This document shows positions 50,733 through 58,319 of a DNA stretch of 64,000 nt, in pieces. The number at the start of each line of letters is the position of its first letter. Within the stretch, counting starts at the first letter, position 1. The DNA lies in contig MQUF01000014.1 of NCBI GenBank assembly GCA_001914235.1, forward strand, positions 66,005 through 130,004. The letters are read 5' to 3'. This DNA is from Desulfobulbaceae bacterium DB1 (GTDB taxonomy: Bacteria; Desulfobacterota; Desulfobulbia; Desulfobulbales; SURF-16). Below the pieces are notes generated by a model that saw nothing but the letters and a program-made list of their open reading frames with translations, was not told the DNA's origin and made no database searches. The translations under genes were made by a program, and so were the position numbers.

Positions 50733-52067
50733 TCACAGAAACTTTTTTTCCAGCCGGTCCTCAAGAAGCTCGACCTGGCGCCTGAGGCTGGTGTTGCGTG
50801 TCCTTTTATCGGTGATCGCCCTGATGGAATGAACCACGGTGGAGTGATCCCGGTTGAAGGCCTTGCCGATGTCGGTCAACGGCATATCCGTATATTTGCG
50901 CGACAGATACATGGCAATCTGCCGGGGGAGCGAGATGGACTGCTTGCGGGTTTTGGACTGCAGCTCGGCAACGTCGATTTTGAATTGCGTTGCGATGAAA
51001 TCCCGGATGACAACCGGCGAAAGTGTTCTGCTTTGGCCGATAATGTTGCTCAGTGTTTCCTTGAGCATGCCGAAATCCGGTTCCGCCTTCAGCAGCGAAC
51101 ATTGGGCCTTGAGGCTGACAATGGCGCTTTCCACCTGGCGGATGTCGCCTTTGATGTGTTCCGCAAGATAAACAACCTGCTCTTCGTTTAAGCACAGATC
51201 CTTGATTTCCGCCTTGCGGCGGATGATTTTGATCCGCGTTTCCATGGTGGGCGGATTGATGGTCGTCACCATGCCGGAAAGAAGCCGGGAGCGGATGCCG
51301 GAATCGATGTCGGGAATTTCCTTGGGCCCCAAGGAGCTGGTGAAAATGATTTTTTTGCCGGTTTCAAGGAGAATATCAAGGGCCTCGGAAAGCTCCGCCT
51401 GGGTTTTCAGGCGTCCCGCCAGGGTATGGACATCCTCGATAAGAAGCACATCACATTGTTTGTGATATTTATTCTTAAAGTCATTCATGGTGTTGTTTTT
51501 GATGTTTTTCACCATTTCCGAGGTCAACTGCTGGGCGGACAGATAGTTGAGCCTGGTTGCCGGTTTATTTTCAATAATATGATGGGCAACCGCATGGGTC
51601 AGATGACTTTTGCCCAGGCCCGTCCCTGCTTTTAAATAGAGACAGTTGCCGAAGGCGGTGTCGTTCATGGCGATATCGGCGCAGGCGGAATGCGCCATGA
51701 AATTACAGCTGCCGACAATAAATTCATTAAAGGTGAAACGGGGATGCAGGGTTCTGATGCTTGATTTCACCTTTGGCATATCCGGCAAACGCAAGGCTTG
51801 CCGCGGAGCGGAGAGCAGGGCCTGCGGGGTCGACTGGCCGTTTGTCTGAAAAACGATTTTGAGATCGTTTCGGTCCAGTAGGTGCAGGGCGTCCTGGATG
51901 TTTGCGCTGTATTTGTCCGCAACCCAGGAGCTGAAAAAACTGTCCGGGCAGCTCAGTTCAAGAGTCGAATTGTCATTTTCTTTTCCTGATAATGGGGCAA
52001 TCCAGAGCGAATATGCCGTTTCTGGCAGTTTTTCCGATAAAATTTCTTTAATTTTTTCCCAGAGCAT
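50733..52067 (-). CDS. dnaA: Chromosomal replication initiator DnaA
   Basis: A 444-residue DnaA with all parts: domain I (1-75, MLWEKIKEILSEKLPETAYSLWIAPL), linker, AAA+ domain III (about 100-330; Walker A LKAGTGLGKSHLTHAVAHH, Walker B CDVLLIEDVHTL), and DNA-binding domain IV with the signature FNRDHSTVVHSIRAI near the C-terminus. It stands alone; dnaN, recF and gyrB are not beside it. A strong promoter lies upstream at 52155. The plus-strand KamA gene diverges from it. Confidence 0.97.
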   Translation of the reverse strand: MLWEKIKEILSEKLPETAYSLWIAPLSGKENDNSTLELSCPDSFFSSWVADKYSANIQDALHLLDRNDLKIVFQTNGQSTPQALLSAPRQALRLPDMPKVKSSIRTLHPRFTFNEFIVGSCNFMAHSACADIAMNDTAFGNCLYLKAGTGLGKSHLTHAVAHHIIENKPATRLNYLSAQQLTSEMVKNIKNNTMNDFKNKYHKQCDVLLIEDVHTLAGRLKTQAELSEALDILLETGKKIIFTSSLGPKEIPDIDSGIRSRLLSGMVTTINPPTMETRIKIIRRKAEIKDLCLNEEQVVYLAEHIKGDIRQVESAIVSLKAQCSLLKAEPDFGMLKETLSNIIGQSRTLSPVVIRDFIATQFKIDVAELQSKTRKQSISLPRQIAMYLSRKYTDMPLTDIGKAFNRDHSTVVHSIRAITDKRTRNTSLRRQVELLEDRLEKKFL

Positions 52068-52154
52068 GGATGTTCCCGAGGTCGTTTGGAGATTCTATAA
52101 ATGAAGAATAAAATATTATGATCAGATAAGGAGATCGTTTCTTTTGTGTTTGCT

Positions 52155-52182
52155 TTTATAAAAAAAAACGGTCTGCTGTCAA
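52155..52182 (-). promoter_or_regulatory. Sigma-70-type promoter of dnaA
   Basis: On the minus strand TTGACA (52182-52177) and TATAAA (52160-52155) are 16 bases apart, start predicted near 52148, leader about 80 bases. Confidence 0.6.
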
Positions 52183-52220
52183 AGACGTTTCTGCCTGATT
52201 TCCGGAAATAAAAGTTAAAG

Positions 52221-52229
52221 TTATCAACA
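52221..52229. promoter_or_regulatory. Possible DnaA box
   Basis: TTATCAACA differs by one base from TTATCCACA and lies about 40 bp upstream of the dnaA -35 element, where it could serve autoregulation. Single box only, so no origin is claimed. Confidence 0.33.
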
Positions 52230-52330
52230 CTCTGTATTCCCTTGCGAGACGGGGGGAGACAGCCGGTCGACCGCTAACCGCCAATAAAAACGTGTTTTTT
52301 GGAACCTCTTGGGAAAACTCTTTGAAATCA

Positions 52331-52358
52331 GGGGGTCGGCGCCCTTGCCCCCCTTTTT
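52331..52358 (+). terminator. GC-rich hairpin with T-run in the dnaA-kamA gap
   Basis: GGGGG (52331-52335) and CCCCC (52349-52353) enclose TCGGCGCCCTTGC and are followed by TTTTT. It looks like a plus-strand terminator, but no plus-strand gene precedes it; an unrecognised short transcript from 52090-52330 is possible. The stretch 52359-52657 shows no gene or clear site. Confidence 0.38.
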
Positions 52359-52657
52359 CGTGGTATTTAATCGTTTTCTGAATATATCTTTTTCTCGTTA
52401 TTTCTCGTTTTTCCTGATTAATGCTCATTTTTTTCTAACTACCCGTGACTGCATGGATATTTTTTTTCGCCTTTTTCTTTGATCAAATCGGCGGAAAAAA
52501 GGTTGATTTTGTTTCATTGTGTGTCTGTTGTGGCGGGGTGGATGATCGGAGTGGCAATGTGTTGGAAAAATGACGAAAAGTGAGAATTTTCAAAAGGAAC
52601 TTGTTAAAAAAAGGCCATTTTGATATGATAAGAGTTGAAAAAATGACATAAGAGGTT

Positions 52658-52684
52658 CCGGCTGTCTTCCGCGTTTCCAGCCGG
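52658..52684 (+). repeat. Hairpin in the leader of the KamA-like gene
   Basis: CCGGCTG (52658-52664) and CAGCCGG (52678-52684) are perfect arms around 13 bases, 40 bp before the start codon. Confidence 0.38.
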
Positions 52685-52724
52685 ATGAAAGATTCACTTT
52701 TGGCGAAAAGAAACGGAGGTCATG

Positions 52725-54089
52725 ATGTATTCCTGTCCGGCAAAAAAAGTAGTATCCTCGGAAGAAGCAGCCCGTTACACGTCTTATTCACTCAGTAATT
52801 TTCATAAGATCAGGCAGATTCATCGTCTTACCCGGCAACAGCGGTTTGCCGTTGATGTTGTCGGCCGAGTTCTTCCCTTTAAGACAAACAGTTACGTTGT
52901 CAATAATCTGATCAACTGGGACAATGTCCCGAATGATCCGGTCTTTATCCTTAATTTCCCCCAGGAGGAAATGCTGTTGCCGCACCATTTCGCGCAAATG
53001 GCTTCGCTTGTGCAAAACGGTGCGGCGCAAAAGGAAATCAGCGCCTGCTCAAATAAAATTCGTTTGGAATTGAATCCCCATGCCGCCGGTCAGCTTGAGC
53101 ATAATCGACCGTCGTTGAACGGCAGGGTGCTGCAGGGGATGCAGCATAAATATAAGGAAACGGTTCTCTGCTTTCCCAGTCAGGGGCAGACATGCCACGC
53201 CTATTGCACCTTCTGTTTCCGCTGGCCCCAGTTCGTCGGTATTGATGAATTACGTTTTGCCATGCGGGAGGCTGATGATCTGGTGCGCTATGTGGCAACC
53301 CATCCCGAGGTAACGGATGTCATTTTCACCGGCGGCGACCCGCTGGTCATGCGGGCCGGAGTTCTTTCTTCCTACCTGCGAGCGTTGATTAACGCCGATC
53401 TGCCGCACCTGCGCACTATCCGCATCGGCACCAAGACCCTTTCCTATTGGCCGCAACGGTATGTGTGCGACAAGGATGCGGGGGAGCTGCTTGGCCTTTT
53501 TGAAGAGGTTGTTGCCGCCGGCAAACATCTGGCAATAATGGCCCACTTCAATGTGCCGCAGGAGCTGGAAACCGACATCGCGCGTCAGGCGATCAGCCAC
53601 ATTCGTTCGACAGGCGCGCAGATCCGCACCCAGTCGCCTCTTCTCCGTCATATTAATGATACGCCGGAGAGCTGGATGCGGCTGTGGAAGGAACAGGTCA
53701 ATCTCGGCTGTATCCCGTATTATATGTTCGTTGCTCGGGATACGGGCGCCCATCACTATTTCGGCCTGCCGTTGCATCGGGCCTGGAGGATATTCCGTAC
53801 CGCGTATAAGCAGGTGAGCGGCATTGCCCGCACCGTGCGGGGGCCCAGCATGTCCGCCTTGCCCGGGAAGATACAGATTCTCGGCGTTGCCGATATTTCG
53901 GATGAAAAGGTTTTTGTCCTGCAGATGCTTCAGGGCCGCAACCCTGACTGGGTTGCCCGTCCCTTCTTTGCCGCGTATGACGAGCGGGCGACCTGGCTTG
54001 ATGAACTTCGGCCGGCTTGCGGCGAAGAAACTTTCTTTTTTGAGCGCGATTCGGATTATCCCCAGGGGAACAGGCTTCATCTGGTCTGA
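52725..54089 (+). CDS. KamA-family radical SAM protein
   Basis: A 454-residue enzyme. The radical SAM cluster motif C-x3-C-x2-C is in TCHAYCTFCFRWPQFVG (Cys 157, 161, 164), followed by DVIFTGGDPLVMRAGVLSSYL (GGE/GGD motif) and the (beta/alpha) barrel. The family (lysine 2,3-aminomutase, glutamate 2,3-aminomutase, EpmB) uses SAM and PLP to move amino groups. Family type is clear; whether it is an aminomutase or an uncharacterised relative is not. It starts five bases after GGAGGT (ATG at 52725; the ATG at 52722 is too close). The last 13 bp overlap the convergent histidine kinase gene. Confidence 0.86.
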   Translation: MYSCPAKKVVSSEEAARYTSYSLSNFHKIRQIHRLTRQQRFAVDVVGRVLPFKTNSYVVNNLINWDNVPNDPVFILNFPQEEMLLPHHFAQMASLVQNGAAQKEISACSNKIRLELNPHAAGQLEHNRPSLNGRVLQGMQHKYKETVLCFPSQGQTCHAYCTFCFRWPQFVGIDELRFAMREADDLVRYVATHPEVTDVIFTGGDPLVMRAGVLSSYLRALINADLPHLRTIRIGTKTLSYWPQRYVCDKDAGELLGLFEEVVAAGKHLAIMAHFNVPQELETDIARQAISHIRSTGAQIRTQSPLLRHINDTPESWMRLWKEQVNLGCIPYYMFVARDTGAHHYFGLPLHRAWRIFRTAYKQVSGIARTVRGPSMSALPGKIQILGVADISDEKVFVLQMLQGRNPDWVARPFFAAYDERATWLDELRPACGEETFFFERDSDYPQGNRLHLV

Positions 54090-56392
54090 TCCATGCAGGA
54101 AAGGGCGTCGCTGATTGCTGCGGCCAGTTGATGAACGGTGTAGGGTTTGCGCAGAAAGCCTGATGCGCCTCGTTCAATGGCCCGGTGCACCTCGTCGCCG
54201 GGTGAAAAGCCGCTGGTCAAAAGCGCTTTCTGGCCGGGGTGCAGTGTGAGGATTTCTTCATAGGTTTCCCGGCCGCCCATGCCGGGAGGCATGATCATAT
54301 CGAGCAGCACAAGGTCGATCGTGTTGCCTTTCATAAATGCGACCGCCTCTTCGCCGCTCGCGACCGCCCGAGGAGCGTACCCGAGACGGGTGAGCATGCT
54401 TGTCGCAATCATCCGCTGCTGTTCGTCGTCATCCACCACCAGAACGTTTTCGCCATGTCCGATGGCGAGACTTTGCTTTTCCGTCTGGGAGGGAGGCCGG
54501 CTGGTGGAATCCGTGCTTGCCGGCAGTTGGATTTCAAAGGTCGTGCCCCCTGGGCTGCTCGCTACCTCCACCGTGCCCCCATGCTCCTGGACGACGTTCC
54601 ATACCACGGCAAGCCCGAGTCCGGTGCCGCTTCTTCCCATGATTTTACTGGAATAAAATGGTTCGAAGATCCTTTCCAGATCCTCACGTTCTATTCCCGG
54701 TCCATTGTCGCTGATTCGAAGATGAATTCTGGCTGAACAGCCCTGGTCACGGGAGGAATCCACTGATGTTGAAATGCAGATCGTCCCCGGACCGTTAATG
54801 GCTTCGACGGCATTGGTGACGAGATTCATCAGTGCCTTGGTGATCTGTACCGGCGAACCGGACAGGACGGCTGCTTGCTCTGTCAGGTCGGTGCGGATGG
54901 AAATTGCCGGATAACGGTTGCTGAGTTGGCTGAATTCCGGAGAACCCAGGTATTGCTCGATGATGCGGTTCAGATCAACGGGTTCCTTTCTTTGGGCAAT
55001 GCCGCGGGCCACGGTGAGCAGGTCGTCGACAATGGCCGCCGCCCTGTTGCCGGCCTGCTTGATGGTGGTCAGCGGTCTGCGCATGGGGCTGTCTTCCGGC
55101 TGGTCAAGCAGAAGCATGTCCGGGTAGGAGACGATGCCGGCCAGGATGTTGTTCAGGTCATGGGCAACGCCGCCCGCCATCATGCCGATGGCCTCCATTT
55201 TTTGAGCGCGATGCAGGCGGGCTTGCACTTCCTGCCGTTCCATTTGCGCCATCTTCCGCTCGGTTATGTCAAAAACAAGAACATGAAACGCCTTGCGGTC
55301 ATTGTCCCAGTTAATGACCTGGCCGTGGATTTCATACCATTTGTCCTCGGCCTTCCTCTCGCAGGTATAGCCGCCGCCGGGTTGATCGGCATCAAGGAGA
55401 AACCGTCTGTCAATGCAGCAGGAACAGACTCCTTCATGGTCGTTCTCTCCGAAAATTTCAAAACATTTCCTGCCGACAATATCGCCGAAACGTTCACGGG
55501 CAAAGCGATTGATGAACAGGATTTCATGGGTGAGAAAATCCGATACATAAACGATATTGTCCAGTCCATCCACGATGCCGGCAAAGCGGCGATAGGCGTT
55601 GGTGAGGGATTCCTTGGAACGCTGTAGTTCCGCCATGGCCTCCTGCTTTCGGTAAACAGCGGCGGCAAACAGCAGCACGGCCATGATGGTGCCGATAATC
55701 AGGAAGGTTTCCATCTGTTGGTATTGCCTTTGCTTGGCGTCGGCAAGGTTTTCGAAACTGGAGAGGCGCTGCCTGCTGTTGAAAAAGAGCTGGTTGGCGT
55801 TTTCGTGCATGCGGATAAAGCTGGGCGAGGCGTTTTTCAGAAAACCCTTGATAGCCTTGATTGATCCTGTCCAGACTGCGTCGTAGGCTTTTTCCTGATG
55901 CTTGTCCCGGGTTTTGCTCAATTCGAGCAAGATGGCCGTTTTTTCCGCTATGTCGGCCAGTTTCGGGCGCAGGTCGATGATTTCGAGAATGTATGTTTCC
56001 TTGCGGTTCGGCTGATAATGGAGGGTGGTGACCATTTCATCCCGCTCCGGCAGGTTGAGCGGCATGTGGAAATCAATGGTGCCGCCCTTTTCAATGATGT
56101 GCAGTGAATGGTTGACCTGGGCAAGAAGGGCGAGAATCTCATCGCGCAGCAGTTGCTGGGTTCCCGGATCGGTCGAGGTGGGCAGGCGATAAAAAAGGGC
56201 CTCGACCTGGCGCAGATCGGAGATGATCATTTCGCCGATGGCAATGCGGTTATGCTCATTTTCCGCCTGGGTTTCCAGCTTGGCCTTCAGGTTGATAAAG
56301 AGACTGTGCTGCAGGAGCAACAGGCTGAAACCGGCGAGAAAGATGGCCAGCAGGGCGTAGAGTCCTTTGCCGGATAGGGAGGAGGCGCTCAT
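54077..56392 (-). CDS. Hybrid sensor histidine kinase
   Basis: A 771-residue membrane protein. Order: first helix (about 10-30), periplasmic sensor of about 200 residues, second helix (about 230-250), PAS domain (about 265-385; a CSCC cluster sits at about 327-330), HisKA with H-box MMAGGVAHDLNNILAG (phospho-His near 417), ATPase domain (NLVTNAVEAI N-box, DNGPGIERED G1, GRSGTGLGLAVVWNVV G2), and a C-terminal receiver domain (VLVVDDDEQQR, Asp in LVLLDMIMPPGMGG). It is 14 bp behind the periplasmic binding protein gene, so the binding protein probably presents its ligand to this kinase. Confidence 0.94.
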   Translation of the reverse strand: MSASSLSGKGLYALLAIFLAGFSLLLLQHSLFINLKAKLETQAENEHNRIAIGEMIISDLRQVEALFYRLPTSTDPGTQQLLRDEILALLAQVNHSLHIIEKGGTIDFHMPLNLPERDEMVTTLHYQPNRKETYILEIIDLRPKLADIAEKTAILLELSKTRDKHQEKAYDAVWTGSIKAIKGFLKNASPSFIRMHENANQLFFNSRQRLSSFENLADAKQRQYQQMETFLIIGTIMAVLLFAAAVYRKQEAMAELQRSKESLTNAYRRFAGIVDGLDNIVYVSDFLTHEILFINRFARERFGDIVGRKCFEIFGENDHEGVCSCCIDRRFLLDADQPGGGYTCERKAEDKWYEIHGQVINWDNDRKAFHVLVFDITERKMAQMERQEVQARLHRAQKMEAIGMMAGGVAHDLNNILAGIVSYPDMLLLDQPEDSPMRRPLTTIKQAGNRAAAIVDDLLTVARGIAQRKEPVDLNRIIEQYLGSPEFSQLSNRYPAISIRTDLTEQAAVLSGSPVQITKALMNLVTNAVEAINGPGTICISTSVDSSRDQGCSARIHLRISDNGPGIEREDLERIFEPFYSSKIMGRSGTGLGLAVVWNVVQEHGGTVEVASSPGGTTFEIQLPASTDSTSRPPSQTEKQSLAIGHGENVLVVDDDEQQRMIATSMLTRLGYAPRAVASGEEAVAFMKGNTIDLVLLDMIMPPGMGGRETYEEILTLHPGQKALLTSGFSPGDEVHRAIERGASGFLRKPYTVHQLAAAISDALSCMDQTR

Positions 56393-56406
56393 GGCGTGGC
56401 CTTTTT

Positions 56407-57174
56407 TTACTTGAAACCGTGGTCGGCAAAGATCTTCTTGCCCTGTTCCGAACCGGCCAGGTCGAGAAAGCTGCGGGCAATGTCCGGGTATGGCGAGAAT
56501 GTCAGCAGACCGAGGATCAGCTTATGGGGCGGCGCCATGTCTTCATCGAGCTGCAGCGCCTCCATGAACGGTTTGTTTTCTTCCCAGAGGGAGGTGGCGT
56601 ACCAGTTGAGGACGAGGTCCGCCTTTTGTTCCTTCAGGGCCTGGACCATTCCTTTGGAGTCGGCGGTCAGGTAAAGGGCATTTTCCAGCGCTTGCTGGTA
56701 AATGGCGATTCTGCTCAGGATACGTTCCGTTTCTTTGCCGATGCTGCCGTTTTCAGCTGAACCGAGGACAACCCGGTATTTCTTGTCGAGCAGATTGTTG
56801 ACATCGGCTGTGATGCTCAGGGGATTGCCCTTCTGGACAATGAGCGCGGCGCGGTTATAACCGACATGGACGGTTTCTTTCACCCAGCCTTTTTCCATGC
56901 AGGTTTTCATGTAAGATTCCGAGCCGGCAAGGAAAAGGTCGCCGACCATGTTGGCTTCGATGCTCCGCAGCAGAGCCCCTGAGCCCTGTTTGGTTATTTT
57001 TATTGTGCAGTTGTGTTTTTGCTCGATGATCTGAGCTATTTCCTGCATGGGACGGATCATGGTGATGCCGCAATAGATCAGCAGTTCTTTTCTGGGCGCC
57101 GCCTCTTCCGCGTTCCGGCAGCCGGCTGTCAGAAGCATGGATAACAAAGTGAAATAAAAAATAATTTTTCTCAT
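56407..57174 (-). CDS. Periplasmic substrate-binding lipoprotein (ModA-like fold)
   Basis: A 255-residue predicted lipoprotein: signal MRKIIFYFTLLSMLLTAGC with the lipobox Cys at about 19, then a type II binding-protein fold (LLIYCGITMIRPMQEIAQIIEQKHNCTIKITKQGSGALLRSIE, VGYNRAALIVQKGNP, VVLGSAENGSIGKETERIL). The layout is close to molybdate/tungstate or phosphonate-type binders, but residues for a given ligand cannot be checked here. No permease or ATPase follows; the next gene is the hybrid kinase. That pairing points to ligand sensing rather than uptake. The start at 57174 fits the signal peptide; longer frames do not. Confidence 0.85.
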   Translation of the reverse strand: MRKIIFYFTLLSMLLTAGCRNAEEAAPRKELLIYCGITMIRPMQEIAQIIEQKHNCTIKITKQGSGALLRSIEANMVGDLFLAGSESYMKTCMEKGWVKETVHVGYNRAALIVQKGNPLSITADVNNLLDKKYRVVLGSAENGSIGKETERILSRIAIYQQALENALYLTADSKGMVQALKEQKADLVLNWYATSLWEENKPFMEALQLDEDMAPPHKLILGLLTFSPYPDIARSFLDLAGSEQGKKIFADHGFK

Positions 57175-57229
57175 GGGAAGCCTGGGTTGAGCTGTAAAGG
57201 AAACGGGCATCATTTCGTTCAGCACGTTT

Positions 57230-57269
57230 CCCCTATGATAGGGGCAAATGAACGGATATGTAAATATCC
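57230..57269. promoter_or_regulatory. Two adjacent palindromes before the binding-protein gene
   Basis: CCCCTAT-G-ATAGGGG (57230-57244) and GGATAT-GTAA-ATATCC (57254-57269) lie 56-95 bp upstream of the minus-strand start at 57174. They may be an operator. The rest of the 323-bp gap up to 57497 holds only the AAGGAG site of cbbQ. Confidence 0.38.
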
Positions 57270-57497
57270 TTATAGCATGAAATTTATGAAAAAAGGTGGG
57301 AAAATGCAAGATGAGTCGGGGGGATGGGAAGGATAATTTTTTGCATTGAGCGAAGGGCGGTATTACCATTTAGAAAAAGAGACGGGGGAAGCGTTGTCGG
57401 AAAACCGCTAAATGCATCATTATGGTAACCCGGGCCTTTTTGCCGCTGACCAGGTGAAGTGGAAAATTTTTATTGAGCGATGGCGTAAGGAGACGCA

Positions 57498-58310
57498 ATG
57501 GATATCAAAGGTAAAAAAATAGAGGAACATCTCATCAGCCGGGAGCCTTTTTATCTGCCCCAGAAAAACGAATTGACCGTGGCCATGGTTGCTTACGCCA
57601 ACGGACTTCCCCTTTTGCTGAAAGGCCCCACCGGCAGCGGGAAAACCAGATTCATGCAGTTTCTGGCCTGGAAGCTGAAACGGCCCCTGATTACCGTTTC
57701 CTGTCATGATGATCTGTCCACCAGCGATCTGGTGGGGCGCTACCTGATCCGGGGAGGGGAGACGTTCTGGGTTGACGGGCCCATGACGCTGGCGGTGCGG
57801 CACGGCGCCATCTGCTATCTCGATGAGGTGGTGGAGGCGCGCAAGGACACCACCGTCGTCATCCACCCCCTGGCGGACGACCGGCGGCAGCTTGCCATTG
57901 AAAAACGAGGGGAGCTGCTGGACGCACCGCCTGAGTTCATGCTGGCCGTTTCCTATAACCCCGGGTATCAGTCGGTGCTCAAAGACATGAAACAGTCGAC
58001 CAGGCAGCGTTTTGTCGCCCTTGAGCTCAATTATCCGCCTGCGGAACTGGAAACGAAAATCGTCGTCCGGGAGGCGGGGGTGGATGAAAAAACGGCGGCT
58101 GCATTGGTGCGTATCGCGGCAATGACTCGCGGCCTGAAGGATTCGGGCTTGCAGGAGGGGGCGAGTACCAGGCTGTTGGTGCATGCCGGTCTGCTCATCC
58201 GGGACGGTATCGTCCCCCGCGATGCCTGCGATGTGACCATAACCCAGGCGCTCACCGATGATGAAGAGCTGGCCGGTGCCATCAATGAAATGATCAGTTC
58301 CGTTTTGTGA
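57498..58310 (+). CDS. cbbQ: CbbQ/NorQ/GvpN-type MoxR AAA+ ATPase
   Basis: A 270-residue hexameric ATPase: Walker A LKGPTGSGKTRF (43-50), Walker B AICYLDEVVEA (about 104-114), then RQRFVALELNYP (sensor/arginine region) and the CbbQ_C-type C-terminus with TRLLVHAGLLIRDG. CbbQ works with the VWA protein CbbO to activate Rubisco, and the close relative NorQ/NirQ with NorD matures nitric oxide reductase. The next gene is the VWA partner. No Rubisco or nor gene lies in the window, so the client enzyme is unknown; the symbol reflects family only. Confidence 0.83.
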   Translation: MDIKGKKIEEHLISREPFYLPQKNELTVAMVAYANGLPLLLKGPTGSGKTRFMQFLAWKLKRPLITVSCHDDLSTSDLVGRYLIRGGETFWVDGPMTLAVRHGAICYLDEVVEARKDTTVVIHPLADDRRQLAIEKRGELLDAPPEFMLAVSYNPGYQSVLKDMKQSTRQRFVALELNYPPAELETKIVVREAGVDEKTAAALVRIAAMTRGLKDSGLQEGASTRLLVHAGLLIRDGIVPRDACDVTITQALTDDEELAGAINEMISSVL

Positions 58311-58319
58311 GTCCGGCTT

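Noticed and set aside
52156-52428. Minus-strand 90-codon frame upstream of dnaA
   Set aside because: It covers the dnaA promoter, has no ribosome site and no domain-like pattern.
52068-52724. Replication origin
   Set aside because: Only one near-match DnaA box and no cluster of boxes or clear AT-rich 13-mers; dnaN is not adjacent.
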